Positions 25,584 to 34,212 of a stretch of 36,129 bases of DNA are shown here, one piece after another; position 1 is the first letter of the stretch, and each line of letters starts with the position of its first letter. The stretch is from an uncultured Eubacteriales bacterium (GTDB lineage: Bacteria; Bacillota; Clostridia; Oscillospirales; Acutalibacteraceae), in assembly GCA_949296825.1 (NCBI GenBank), contig CASFQZ010000099.1:1-36129 (forward strand), given 5' to 3'. The translations under genes were made by a program, and so were the position numbers. Below the pieces are notes generated by a model that saw only the letters and a program-made list of their open reading frames with translations, was not told the DNA's origin and did not search any database.

Positions 25584-26681
25584 TTATCGATCTACCCTAG
25601 CGGAAGCGCCCGAGACGATTTTTTCTACTTCTTTCAGACTGGCAGTTGAGGTGTCGCCGGGGGTGGTCATTGCCAGCGCGCCGTGGGCGACGCCGTAGTT
25701 GACCGCTTTTTGCGGATCCTCATAGGTCATCAGACCATAAATGAGGCCGGAGGCAAAGGAATCACCGCCGCCGACCCGGTCGTAAATCTCCAGATCCGGC
25801 ATCGACAGCCCGTTATAGACTTTGCCGTCGGCATAGACCAGCGCGCTCCAGTCGTTCACCGAAGCGGTCTTGACGGTGCGCAGAGTGGTTGCGATGACCT
25901 TGAAATTCGGATAGGTGCGGCAGACCTCCCCTAACATTTTGATATAACCGTCCACATTCAGGGTCTTCAGATTTTCATCATTGCCCTCTACGGCAAAGCC
26001 CAGACAGGCAGTGAAATCTTCTTCGTTGCCGATCATTACATCAATGTATTTTGCGATTTCTTTATTGACCTTCTGCGCTTGCTCCTTGCCGCCGATGTCC
26101 CGCCACAGGGAGGGGCGGTAGTTCAGATCGTAGGAGACGATGGTTCCGTGTTTTTTTGCAGCCTTGACTGCTTCCAGCACAACATGGGCGCTGGATTCGG
26201 AAAGAGCGGCGTAAATGCCGCCGGTATGCAGCCAGCGGACGCCCCGTCTGCCAAAAATATCCTCCCAGTCGATATCACCGGGCTTCAATTGAGAAATGGC
26301 GGTGTTGCCCCGGTCAGAAACGCCCACCGCGCCACGAATGCCGAAGCCGCGCTCGGTAAAGTTCAGCCCGTTGCGCACGGTCCTGCCGATGCCGTCATAG
26401 GGCGCCCAGCGGATCAGCGATACGTCCACGCCGCCCTGTAAAATAAAGTCTTCGCAAAGTCTGCCGATCTCATTGTCGGCAAAGGCAGTCACCACACCGG
26501 TTTTCAGACCGAAGCAGCGGCGCAGTCCGCGGGCGACATTATATTCGCCGCCGCCCTCCCACACGCGGAATGAGCGGGCGGTTTTGATGCGCGTATCGCC
26601 GGGGTCCAATCGCAGCATCACTTCGCCCAGTGCGAGCATATCAAATTCACAATCTTTTTTGTCCTTGAGCTGAAGGTGCAT
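25584..26681 (-). CDS. kdgK: 2-keto-3-deoxygluconate kinase (PfkB family)
   Basis: A 365-residue sugar kinase that phosphorylates KDG to KDPG, the substrate of the next gene. PfkB signatures are visible: EGGGEYNVARGLRR near the N-terminus and DRVGGGDSFASGLIYGL with the catalytic Asp near the C-terminus. I start it at ATG 26681 (MHLQLKDKK), which follows AAAGGA at 8-9 bases; longer in-frame starts would lie beyond the promoter at 26737-26765. First gene of a three-gene operon likely used for pectin- or uronate-derived acids; the dehydrogenase and isomerase steps are not in the window. Confidence 0.94.
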   Translation of the reverse strand: MHLQLKDKKDCEFDMLALGEVMLRLDPGDTRIKTARSFRVWEGGGEYNVARGLRRCFGLKTGVVTAFADNEIGRLCEDFILQGGVDVSLIRWAPYDGIGRTVRNGLNFTERGFGIRGAVGVSDRGNTAISQLKPGDIDWEDIFGRRGVRWLHTGGIYAALSESSAHVVLEAVKAAKKHGTIVSYDLNYRPSLWRDIGGKEQAQKVNKEIAKYIDVMIGNEEDFTACLGFAVEGNDENLKTLNVDGYIKMLGEVCRTYPNFKVIATTLRTVKTASVNDWSALVYADGKVYNGLSMPDLEIYDRVGGGDSFASGLIYGLMTYEDPQKAVNYGVAHGALAMTTPGDTSTASLKEVEKIVSGASARVDR

Positions 26682-26731
26682 GGCACTCATCCTTTCTACA
26701 GCGTTTTCTGTTGAAGAGAAAACCGCAATCA

Positions 26732-26755
26732 ACAATATTTTAGCACGAATATTGT
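26732..26755. promoter_or_regulatory. Candidate operator of the kdgK operon
   Basis: A perfect 8-bp inverted repeat ACAATATT / AATATTGT with an 8-bp spacer covers the -10 and part of the spacer of the kdgK promoter, a position suited to a repressor responding to KDG or a related sugar acid. No regulator gene lies next to it. Confidence 0.65.
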
Positions 26756-26765
26756 CACGGTTCAA
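26737..26765 (-). promoter_or_regulatory. Promoter of the kdgK-eda-ilvD operon
   Basis: On the minus strand TTGAAC (26760-26765), 17-bp spacer, TAAAAT (26737-26742), leaving a leader of about 50 bases before ATG 26681. Confidence 0.8.
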
Positions 26766-26781
26766 GTCTTTGTCGCTCAAA

Positions 26782-27185
26782 AATCATGGTTGTTATGCAG
26801 CGTTACGATAAAAGCGAGATGAGAGAAGGGATTGGGTTATGATGAGATAAGAATCGCCGCAAATTTACACTGTCAGAGAAGAAATAAGTATCGCATATCG
26901 AAAAAACAAAAAATATAAATTTGATAATAAAAAAATATTTATTGGAAGAAAAATTCACAAACAGAGTGGCTGAAATTACTAAAAATATCCGTATTATTTT
27001 ATATATATTCATGGTAAAATCTTCTGATTTTTCTCTGGACATTTTAAATATATTTGTGTATAATATTTATAGAAAGCTAAAAGCTGAATCAATTTGTTGC
27101 TCTTTCTATCCCAAGCAAATTTCCAATTCGTCCATATTATTTTTGTTGACTGACACAACATATCTATACGATGAGGTGAATTTTA
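26782..27185. other. AT-rich intergenic stretch
   Basis: About 400 bases strikingly richer in A/T than the rest of the window. Beyond the promoter at 27036-27064 I see no gene, RNA or repeat. Frames here are short and lack ribosome sites, except the one starting at 27186. Confidence 0.7.
27036..27064 (+). promoter_or_regulatory. Promoter of the orphan envelope gene
   Basis: TGGACA (27036-27041), 17-bp spacer and TATAAT (27059-27064). The predicted transcript has a leader of about 115 bases with no evident riboswitch. Confidence 0.75.
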
Positions 27186-28253
27186 ATGAAATTTAAATCA
27201 AGCAGACAGCGCCGCAGATTGATTTTTGCAATCTCTTTTCTCAGCGGTATTGTTATAATTTTTACACTTACACCAATAATCGGAGCAGCACAGCAAAAAG
27301 CGTTTGTTGCATCAGAAATTACAAAGCTGCGGCAAGATGATAATTTTACCAGCCTTGTTGATCAAGTAGAATCAATCGCCTCTTTTGATGAAGTTGATTT
27401 GAAAACCTACGAAGCGCTTGCCAATCAACTGAGCGACGCAGATCCCCTGGTATTTGCCGCCTTGATTGAAAGCGAAGATGTAAAGCCTGTTCTGCAGCAA
27501 GCCTTTATCAGTTTTGCAGAATACAATCACATTTCTTTGCCGGAGGATATAGTACAGGATATCCTTTTGGATACAAATGCCAATGCGGATGTTCGGATAG
27601 AAATGCTTTTCTACTGCAGCGCCCAAGGCGAAGAATATGCGGATCTGATAGAAGCCGCTTTGTCCGATGAGGAAATCGGGTTTTATGCCATTCGGGAGTA
27701 TTATACGAAAGACCCCGAGGCAGTTATTTCCTTCGCTGAAAACACGTTGCAACAGTATGACGGCACGTATTCTCAGCAGCTTCAGGGGGCAATATGGGTC
27801 AAAGTCCAAAGCCTTAACGCCAATTCCAGCGAAAAAGACCGCCAGGAGTTTATTGCATTTTGTGATCAGTTAATCTATGAAGATAACGCCGATAATGAAA
27901 TCATTCAAAATCTGATTCTCAATTATATCGGCTCAATTGACAGCTGGGAATCTCTTAGTTATCTGATTGACAATGAGGACTATACCGAATTGCTTCCGCT
28001 TTTAGCTGATGCAAACAGCGCCACAATTTGCGCGATCCTGGCGGAGAAGCCCAACGTACAGCGTCTTGACGCTGCGCTGCGCGCCATTACTTATGGCGCA
28101 GAAGCTCATTTCCATGAAGCTCTTGCCAAAAATATGAAGGAGAACAGTGCTTTTTATGCCGATCATCCGGATCTGCAAGCATTAGCCGAACAGGCAATGG
28201 CGCTTGTTCAGGAAGAAGTGCTATGGATGCAACAATATGGCTCCTTGCAATAA
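27186..28253 (+). CDS. Orphan membrane-anchored, helix-rich envelope protein
   Basis: A 355-residue protein I do not recognise. It starts with a basic segment (KSSRQRRR) and one hydrophobic helix (about 12-34), then an acidic, mostly alpha-helical remainder without further membrane segments, so an N-terminal signal anchor with an extracytoplasmic domain is likely. The regular short helices (for example DADPLVFAALIES, NADVRIEMLFYCSA, DEEIGFYAIREYY, DNEIIQNLILNYIGS) recall HEAT/ARM-type solenoids, which bind proteins; this is inference. No cysteine-lipobox or catalytic motif is seen. GAGGTGA precedes the ATG. Codons and surroundings are AT-richer than the neighbours, a possible sign of transfer. 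It may share a region with the membrane protein at 28446. Confidence 0.8.
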   Translation: MKFKSSRQRRRLIFAISFLSGIVIIFTLTPIIGAAQQKAFVASEITKLRQDDNFTSLVDQVESIASFDEVDLKTYEALANQLSDADPLVFAALIESEDVKPVLQQAFISFAEYNHISLPEDIVQDILLDTNANADVRIEMLFYCSAQGEEYADLIEAALSDEEIGFYAIREYYTKDPEAVISFAENTLQQYDGTYSQQLQGAIWVKVQSLNANSSEKDRQEFIAFCDQLIYEDNADNEIIQNLILNYIGSIDSWESLSYLIDNEDYTELLPLLADANSATICAILAEKPNVQRLDAALRAITYGAEAHFHEALAKNMKENSAFYADHPDLQALAEQAMALVQEEVLWMQQYGSLQ

Positions 28254-28445
28254 TCTGCTATTAAATATTTAAGGAGGTTTTCGCAAAAAAAAACGAATAG
28301 AAAATATTTATTATTTCTTTGAACTATAAATATCAAACCGCAAACCTAAATAATAGTAATAAATTTGCGAGCTGGATGATAGATAAACTTCACATTTCAA
28401 TCTTATAAACTGGATGATATAGAGCCGGAGAGGAAGGATGATTCC
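28254..28445. other. Intergenic region with palindrome, orphan ribosome-like site and direct repeat
   Basis: The 12-bp palindrome TTAAATATTTAA (28261-28272) overlaps AAGGAGG (28271-28277), but no start codon follows within a usable distance. CTGGATGATA occurs twice, at 28372-28381 and 28410-28419. No clear gene. Confidence 0.55.
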
Positions 28446-28859
28446 ATGAAAAGGATTACATTTCTTTTGGCGCGATGCTATACGCTATTTGTCACATTTT
28501 TTTGGAGCGCGTGCTGTTTTATCCTCTTTACTCATCGGGTAACATGGGAGGAAAAAACGCTATTGGGCATACCGCTGTACCTGACGTATCTGTTCATGCT
28601 CATCGCTGTGGTGATTGGCTTTCTTGATCTTTTTTACTGGAAAGGATTTTTGCCAAAATATGATTCGGTTTTGAGTATCCTGGTGCCGCCTGTGGTAGGA
28701 CGCGAAGCAATACAAATGGTCGAATATTATTATGTCCAGGACAAAACATTCGATATCCCCATAGGCTTCTGCTTTTTCGTTGTCGGGATGCTCATCTTCC
28801 TAATTCTTCTTGTCAATACAATTCGTTATCTTGTAAAAACCTATCGTAAAGCCAAATAG
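28446..28859 (+). CDS. Small polytopic membrane protein of unknown function
   Basis: A 137-residue protein with about three or four hydrophobic helices (roughly 8-30, 43-63, 75-90 weak, 105-129) and a basic C-terminus (RYLVKTYRKAK). I recognise no family. GGAAGGA lies 8 bp before the ATG. It follows the orphan anchored protein by 192 bp in the same direction and ends at a strong terminator; whether the two act together is unknown. Confidence 0.72.
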   Translation: MKRITFLLARCYTLFVTFFWSACCFILFTHRVTWEEKTLLGIPLYLTYLFMLIAVVIGFLDLFYWKGFLPKYDSVLSILVPPVVGREAIQMVEYYYVQDKTFDIPIGFCFFVVGMLIFLILLVNTIRYLVKTYRKAK

Positions 28860-28883
28860 TGCTTGCGTTAAAATTGAATAAAA

Positions 28884-28925
28884 AAGCAGCTGGCAGCCGC
28901 CGTGGCCGCCGGCTGCTTCTTTATT
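28884..28925 (+). terminator. Terminator after the small membrane protein
   Basis: AAGCAGCTGGCAGCC (28884-28898) pairs with GGCCGCCGGCTGCTT (28904-28918), with one G-U pair and one mismatch, followed by ctttattt. Confidence 0.85.
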
Positions 28926-29034
28926 TGTGGAAGAGCAGTCCTCCCGTGATTTGTCAAACATGCTCCCCGGACTGCAAAGAGGTGAGAGGGCTGCTGGGAA
29001 CAGCATCCGTTTGAGAGAACAAAGGATGGATCAA

Positions 29035-29916
29035 TTATGTCGAAAAATTTTCTTTCAGAAGTCGGATAAAGGTTTTTAAGGTTTGGTTGTTTTCTGCGCT
29101 GCGGCTGGTTACGCCATAGGATAGGTGCGGCGCGTCTTCCACCGGCACGACGGCAAGCAGCGGGGAAAGGGGAACCAGAATTTCCGGCAAAACGCTGACC
29201 CCGCAGCCCGCCGCCGTCAACACAGCGATCGCTTCCGCCGATTCGCAGAAAAACAGCTCGGTCGGTTTCTTTCCTGTCAGCAGCGGTTTCTGTAAATGCA
29301 CGGCGGGATGGGCGCCGGGCAGGGGCGGGAATAACACGGCGTGTTCGTTTTGAATTTGTTCCATTTTCAACGCCGCCTTGCCAGCGAGAGGGTGGTCAGG
29401 CGGCAAAAGGCAGACCGTTGGGATGCGGGCAATTTCTCGATAAACGGTGTGTTTGTGCGCGGTGTCTGCCTCCCGGAATCCTAAAATTGCATCCAGCTCC
29501 CCCTCTTCCAACATGCTATAAATATGCTGGAAAGGAATAACGCGCAAATAAGCGTGAATATTCGGTTTGACTTGTCTTAACCGCCGAAGCGGCTGTGCCA
29601 AACGGAAAAGCCCCGGATAATTGAAACATCCGATGGTTAAAAGCTCGATTTTTTCCGGCGACGGCTGTTCAAACCGTTGTTTGGCGCGGTTTTCTACCGC
29701 CAGGATCTGTTGGGCGTCCAGGAGAAAAGCTTTTCCTTCTTCGGTCAGACGCACGGTACGGGTGGTGCGGATAAATAAGGTGGTGTTCAATTCCTTTTCC
29801 AGAGAGCGGATTTGTCCGCTGACCGCCGGGTGTGTTACGTGCAATTCTTCGGCAGCGCGGCTGAAATTTAAATGCTCCGCGACGGCAAGAAAACAGGAAA
29901 GCTGAAAGGTATTCAT
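29035..29916 (-). CDS. LysR-family transcriptional regulator
   Basis: A 293-residue regulator: N-terminal winged helix (1-60) with FLAVAEHLNFSRAAEELHVTHPAVSGQIRSLEKELN, then a periplasmic-binding-protein-like effector domain (about 90-290). The effector and targets cannot be read. AAGGAG precedes the ATG. The gene is divergent from the marR-ABC operon, with overlapping promoters, so it may control that exporter as well as itself; no enzyme gene adjoins it on its own strand. Confidence 0.94.
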   Translation of the reverse strand: MNTFQLSCFLAVAEHLNFSRAAEELHVTHPAVSGQIRSLEKELNTTLFIRTTRTVRLTEEGKAFLLDAQQILAVENRAKQRFEQPSPEKIELLTIGCFNYPGLFRLAQPLRRLRQVKPNIHAYLRVIPFQHIYSMLEEGELDAILGFREADTAHKHTVYREIARIPTVCLLPPDHPLAGKAALKMEQIQNEHAVLFPPLPGAHPAVHLQKPLLTGKKPTELFFCESAEAIAVLTAAGCGVSVLPEILVPLSPLLAVVPVEDAPHLSYGVTSRSAENNQTLKTFIRLLKENFST

Positions 29917-29931
29917 GGATTTGTCTCCTTG

Positions 29932-29954
29932 ATTGGTAAGTTTTCATTACCAAT
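29932..29954. promoter_or_regulatory. Candidate LysR operator
   Basis: A perfect inverted repeat ATTGGTAA / TTACCAAT with a 7-bp spacer lies at the transcription start region of the LysR gene, 16 bp before its ATG. Dyads of this size with a T-N11-A core are typical LysR sites; autorepression is the simplest reading. Confidence 0.7.
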
Positions 29955-29981
29955 AGTAAACGATTTTTGCTTCACTTTCAA
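29953..29981 (-). promoter_or_regulatory. Promoter of the LysR gene
   Basis: On the minus strand TTGAAA (29976-29981), 17-bp spacer, TACTAT (29953-29958). Confidence 0.65.
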
Positions 29982-29998
29982 GAGGAAATCGCTATAAT
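29971..29998 (+). promoter_or_regulatory. Promoter of the marR-ABC-ABC operon
   Basis: TTCACT (29971-29976), 16-bp spacer, TATAAT (29993-29998). Its -35 touches that of the divergent LysR promoter. AACGGTT repeats directly at 30011 and 30026, in the leader. Confidence 0.65.
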
Positions 29999-30062
29999 AG
30001 AGAAGTGATGAACGGTTCTTTTGCAAACGGTTTATCCAAGAAACAAAAAAGGAGGTTCCATG

Positions 30063-30536
30063 ATGAGTCTGTTATGGACGATTCGCCAGCTGGAAATTGT
30101 GCTGGAGCAATATGATAAAATGCGTGATGATCGGAGCGGACTGTCATTTACGCAGCAGACGATCCTCGGATATTTGTATCGACAGGGAGAAAGACCGGTT
30201 TACGCGGTGCATTTGCACCGGCAGACAGGACTCTCCAAGGCGGCAATCAGCGCCCAGCTTCGGCAGCTCAAGAAAAAGGGCTATCTGGAAACGCTGCCGG
30301 AGCAGGCGGATGAGCGAAAAAAGAGACTTATGCTGACGCCTTTGGCAAAAAGAGCAAAAGCGGATATCTTAGCTTCGCTTCGTCAGAACGAAATAAAACT
30401 GTTTGCAGATATTCCGGAGGAGCAGCTGCGACGAACCGAAGAAACGCTGCAAAAAATGACCGACGGAATCCGCCGGCAAATGGAAAGGAGCGCTTTGCAT
30501 GATCAAGACCCTGCTTCAACAGGTAAAGCAATATAA
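30063..30536 (+). CDS. MarR-family transcriptional regulator
   Basis: A 157-residue winged-helix regulator. Visible are the recognition region (HRQTGLSKAAISAQLRQLKKKGYLETL) and the wing with DERKKRLMLTPLAKRAKADI, then a C-terminal dimerisation helix. AAAGGAGG lies 7 bp before ATG 30063; ATG 30060 is only 4 bp away. Its last 38 bp overlap the first ABC gene, whose own ribosome site is inside this frame. MarR genes leading multidrug ABC operons usually repress them until a drug binds, which is the likely role here. Confidence 0.93.
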   Translation: MSLLWTIRQLEIVLEQYDKMRDDRSGLSFTQQTILGYLYRQGERPVYAVHLHRQTGLSKAAISAQLRQLKKKGYLETLPEQADERKKRLMLTPLAKRAKADILASLRQNEIKLFADIPEEQLRRTEETLQKMTDGIRRQMERSALHDQDPASTGKAI

Positions 30537-32265
30537 GCGCGCATCGATTTTAACGCCGACCTTTACCGCGCTGGAAGTGTTAATGGAGGTGCTGATCCCT
30601 TTTGTAACCGCGTCCATCATTGATAAGGGCATCGAAGCGGGCGATATGCGTCAGGTCTATCTGTATGGCGGCATCATGCTGGGGATGGCGTTTTTCAGCT
30701 TGCTGTTCGGCTACCTTGCCGGACGCTGCGCCGCCAGAGCGTCCTGTGGGTTCGCCGCAAATCTTCGTCAAAGTATTTTTGAAAAGGTGCAGACCTTTTC
30801 GTTCTCAAATATCGATAAATACAGTACGGCAGGACTCGTCACCCGCATGACGACGGATGTAACCAATATCCAGAACGCCTACCAGATGTGTCTGCGCATT
30901 GCGGTTCGCGCGCCGCTGATGCTGCTGTGCAGTATGTTCATGTGCTTTTTTATCAGCGTAAAACTCAGCACCATCTTTTTGATTGCGATGGTAATTCTGG
31001 GCGTGGCGCTGTTTCTGATCATGAACCGAACCACCAAGATCTTTCGTGAGGTATTTCACCGCTATGACGATCTGAATGCCGAGGTGCAGGAAAATGTCAC
31101 CGCCATTCGTGTGGTGAAAGCCTTTGTACGCGAGACCCATGAAAATGAAAAGTTCGGCAAGGCGGTGCAGACGCTGTATTCCCTGTTTGTCAAAGCCGAA
31201 AGTAAATTGGCACTGAATAATCCGATCATGATGTTTGTGGTCTATGGCTGCATTCTGGCGCTGTCCTGGTTTGGTGCGAAACTGATTGTTGCCGGCGACC
31301 TGACCACCGGTAATCTGACCAGTTTGTTCAGCTATGTAATGGGGGTGCTGATGTCGCTGATGATGCTTTCGATGATTTTTGTCATGCTGACGATGAGCGT
31401 TGCCAGCGCCGAGCGTATTTGTGAAGTGTTGAACGAAACGCCGGATATGCCGACGGCAGACAAACCTTTGACCGAAATCAGAGATGGCAGCATCGATTTT
31501 GACCATGTGGATTTTTCTTACCGGCATGGCAGCGGCGAAAAGGTGCTGCAGGATATTAATCTTCACATTCATTCCGGAGAGACGATCGGCATTATCGGCG
31601 CGACGGGCAGCGGCAAATCCAGCCTGGTTAGCTTGATCAGCCGCTTGTACGATGTGGACAGAGGCAGCGTGCGCGTCGGCGGCGTCGATGTAATGAAGTA
31701 CGATATCGAGGCATTGCGCAACCAGGTGGCGGTGGTGCTGCAAAAGAATGAGCTGTTTTCGGGGACGATTCTGGATAATCTTCGTTGGGGCAAAGAGGAT
31801 GCCACCGAAGAGGAATGCAAAGCAGCCTGCCGGGCGGCAGCCGCCGATGAATTCATCGACCGATTCCCAGACGGGTACCAGACCCATATTGAGCAGGGCG
31901 GGACCAATGTTTCCGGTGGGCAAAAGCAGCGGCTTTGCATTGCCCGCGCCCTGTTGAAGCATCCGAAAATCCTGATTCTGGACGACTCCACCAGCGCTGT
32001 GGATACGGCGACCGACGCTAAAATTCGCAAAGCCTTTGCCGAGCAGATTCCCGAAACCACCAAGCTGATTGTTTCGCAGCGCGTTTCCGGTGTGCGGGAT
32101 TCGGATCGTATTCTGGTGCTTGACGGCGGAAAAATCAGCGGGTTTGCATCCCATGAAGAGCTGCTGCAAACCAACACGATATATCGGGAAATTTATGAGG
32201 CCCAAACCCAGGGCGGTGGTGATTTTGATCAGCCGTCCGACGGCGGAAAGAAGGAAAACGTATGA
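30499..32265 (+). CDS. ABC exporter half-transporter with degenerate ATP site
   Basis: A 588-residue type IV (MdlA/LmrC/BmrC-like) half-transporter: six helices (about 15-310), then an ATPase domain with Walker A GATGSGKSS (367-375) and signature NVSGGQKQR. The catalytic glutamate after Walker B is Asp496 (ILILDDSTSA) and the switch histidine is Gln527 (IVSQRVSG). These changes define the degenerate partner in heterodimeric exporters such as TM287/288 and LmrCD, which keep one hydrolysing site. ATG 30499 has AAAGGAG inside the marR end. The stop overlaps the second half-transporter by ATGA. Likely substrates are lipophilic drugs or peptides. Confidence 0.95.
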   Translation: MIKTLLQQVKQYKRASILTPTFTALEVLMEVLIPFVTASIIDKGIEAGDMRQVYLYGGIMLGMAFFSLLFGYLAGRCAARASCGFAANLRQSIFEKVQTFSFSNIDKYSTAGLVTRMTTDVTNIQNAYQMCLRIAVRAPLMLLCSMFMCFFISVKLSTIFLIAMVILGVALFLIMNRTTKIFREVFHRYDDLNAEVQENVTAIRVVKAFVRETHENEKFGKAVQTLYSLFVKAESKLALNNPIMMFVVYGCILALSWFGAKLIVAGDLTTGNLTSLFSYVMGVLMSLMMLSMIFVMLTMSVASAERICEVLNETPDMPTADKPLTEIRDGSIDFDHVDFSYRHGSGEKVLQDINLHIHSGETIGIIGATGSGKSSLVSLISRLYDVDRGSVRVGGVDVMKYDIEALRNQVAVVLQKNELFSGTILDNLRWGKEDATEEECKAACRAAAADEFIDRFPDGYQTHIEQGGTNVSGGQKQRLCIARALLKHPKILILDDSTSAVDTATDAKIRKAFAEQIPETTKLIVSQRVSGVRDSDRILVLDGGKISGFASHEELLQTNTIYREIYEAQTQGGGDFDQPSDGGKKENV

Positions 32266-34145
32266 AACAGACCGTAAAAGACGGCAAGGCCCGTAAAATG
32301 CCGGTCCTCAAACGGGTACTGTCGTATATGTTGAAAAATTATAAATTTTCATTTTTTGTTGTTATTCTCTGCATCGTCGGCTCGGCGCTGGCGTCGGTTT
32401 CCGGTGTATTGTTTGCGCAGGAGTTGATCGATGATTATATCACGCCGCTGGCGTCTTCCGCTTCGCCGGATTTTTCCGCACTGGCGTCAGCAATCCTGCG
32501 GGTTGCTCTGATTTATGTGTTCGGTATTTTATGCGCTTACGGTTATAATCGCATCATGGTCAATATAAGTCAGGGTACCATGCGCAGATTGCGGCTGGAT
32601 TTATTCCAGCATATGGAGAGTCTGCCCATTCGCTATTTTGATACCCATGCCCATGGCGATATTATGTCCGTTTATACCAACGATGTAGATACCCTGCGTC
32701 AGCTGATCAGTCAGAGCATTCCGCAATGGATCAATTCCTCGGTGACGATCCTTACGACCTTTATCAGTATGTTGGTATTGGATATCCCGCTGACGATCCT
32801 GACTGCCGCCATGATTGGTGTCATGGCGCTGGTCTCTTTGAAAATTGCCAAAAAATCTTCGCTTTATTTTGTATGGCAGCAAAATGATTTGGGCGAAGTC
32901 AACGGTTATATTGAGGAAATGATGGCAGGGCAGAAGGTTGTTAAGGTGTTCTGTCATGAGGAAAAGAATATAGAACAATTCAGAAAAGAAAACGAAAGGC
33001 TGCGTCAAAGCGCGGAAAAAGCTCATACATACGCCAATATTTCCATGCCGGTCAATGCGAACATCGGCAATATCAGCTATGTGCTGTGCGCGGTGGTCGG
33101 TGCGATTTTCGCACTGCGGGGATATTTCGGACTGACGCTGGGCGCCCTGGTCTCTTTTATGACATTAAACAAAAACGGAACCCAGCCGGTTAGTCAGATC
33201 AGTCAGCAGATGAATAGTATTGTGATGGCAATGGCAGGGGCGCAGCGAATCTTTGATTTGCTGGACGAAGAGCCGGAGATCAATAACGGCTATGTGACAC
33301 TGGTCAATGCCGAGGATAAGGATGGTATGCTGACGGAGACCGATCACCGTACCGGGCTCTGGGCGTGGAAACATCCCCATCAGGCGGACGGCAGCGTAAC
33401 CTACACGAGGCTTTGCGGCGATATAGTGTTCGACGATGTGGACTTTGGCTATGATGAAGGAAAAATCGTTTTACATAACATCAAACTCTATGCCACGCCG
33501 GGGCAGAAAATCGCCTTTGTCGGTTCCACCGGCGCGGGAAAGACCACCATTACCAATTTGATCAATCGGTTTTATGATATCGCCGACGGTAAAATTCGCT
33601 ATGACGGAATCAATATCAATAAAATCAAAAAAGAAGACCTTCGCCGGTCGCTGGGTATGGTGCTGCAGGACACGCACCTGTTCACCGGCACGGTGATGGA
33701 AAACATCCGATACGGGCGGCTGGATGCGACGGATGAGGAATGTATCGCAGCGGCAAAGCTGGCGAATGCCGATGATTTCATCCGCCGTCTGCCGGACGGC
33801 TATGGAACGGTTTTGACCGGAGACGGTGCAAATCTTTCCCAGGGACAGCGGCAGCTTTTGGCGATTGCCCGTGCCGCCGTTGCCGACCCGCCGGTGTTGA
33901 TTCTGGATGAGGCGACTTCCTCTATTGATACACACACTGAAGCGTTGGTACAGGAGGGTATGGATCGATTGATGAAGGGAAGAACGACCTTTGTTATTGC
34001 GCATCGCCTGAGTACGGTCAAGAATGCCGATTGTATTATGGTACTGGAGCACGGCAGAATTATTGAGCGCGGAACCCATGACCAGCTGTTGGCACAGCAG
34101 GGGAAGTATTATAGCCTTTATACCGGAAACGCCATTGGCGCCTAA
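32262..34145 (+). CDS. ABC exporter half-transporter with canonical ATP site
   Basis: A 627-residue partner of the preceding protein (LmrD/BmrD-like). Six helices lie at about 20-320 and an ATPase domain has Walker A GSTGAGKTT (421-429), signature NLSQGQRQL, catalytic Glu550 (ILDEATSSID) and His581 (IAHRLST). It has a roughly 45-residue insertion between membrane and ATPase domains (about 345-390, containing AEDKDGMLTETDHRTG), as known for this subunit type. Its signature NLSQGQ is itself non-standard and faces the degenerate site. A strong hairpin follows the stop. Confidence 0.95.
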   Translation: MKQTVKDGKARKMPVLKRVLSYMLKNYKFSFFVVILCIVGSALASVSGVLFAQELIDDYITPLASSASPDFSALASAILRVALIYVFGILCAYGYNRIMVNISQGTMRRLRLDLFQHMESLPIRYFDTHAHGDIMSVYTNDVDTLRQLISQSIPQWINSSVTILTTFISMLVLDIPLTILTAAMIGVMALVSLKIAKKSSLYFVWQQNDLGEVNGYIEEMMAGQKVVKVFCHEEKNIEQFRKENERLRQSAEKAHTYANISMPVNANIGNISYVLCAVVGAIFALRGYFGLTLGALVSFMTLNKNGTQPVSQISQQMNSIVMAMAGAQRIFDLLDEEPEINNGYVTLVNAEDKDGMLTETDHRTGLWAWKHPHQADGSVTYTRLCGDIVFDDVDFGYDEGKIVLHNIKLYATPGQKIAFVGSTGAGKTTITNLINRFYDIADGKIRYDGININKIKKEDLRRSLGMVLQDTHLFTGTVMENIRYGRLDATDEECIAAAKLANADDFIRRLPDGYGTVLTGDGANLSQGQRQLLAIARAAVADPPVLILDEATSSIDTHTEALVQEGMDRLMKGRTTFVIAHRLSTVKNADCIMVLEHGRIIERGTHDQLLAQQGKYYSLYTGNAIGA

Positions 34146-34151
34146 ATAAGA

Positions 34152-34188
34152 AACCCAGCTCGACCAAACCCGGTCGAGCTGGGTTTTC
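34152..34188 (+). terminator. Terminator of the ABC exporter operon
   Basis: Perfect 14-bp stem AACCCAGCTCGACC / GGTCGAGCTGGGTT (34152-34165 and 34172-34185) with a 6-base loop, then TTC. It starts 6 bp after the stop. Confidence 0.88.
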
Positions 34189-34212
34189 AAATGCTGCGGC
34201 GTTTTTTAGGGG

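Noticed and set aside
28271..28277. AAGGAGG as ribosome site of an unlisted small gene
   Set aside because: No ATG, GTG or TTG within 5-13 bases, and stop codons follow quickly in all frames.
28930..29034. A structured RNA between the small membrane protein and the LysR gene (GCAGTCC/GGACTGC dyad)
   Set aside because: Only a 7-bp stem with a long loop; no known RNA features recognised.
30805..32205. A 466-residue minus-strand frame inside the first ABC exporter gene
   Set aside because: His/Gln-rich composition typical of an antisense shadow; the plus-strand gene is unmistakable.
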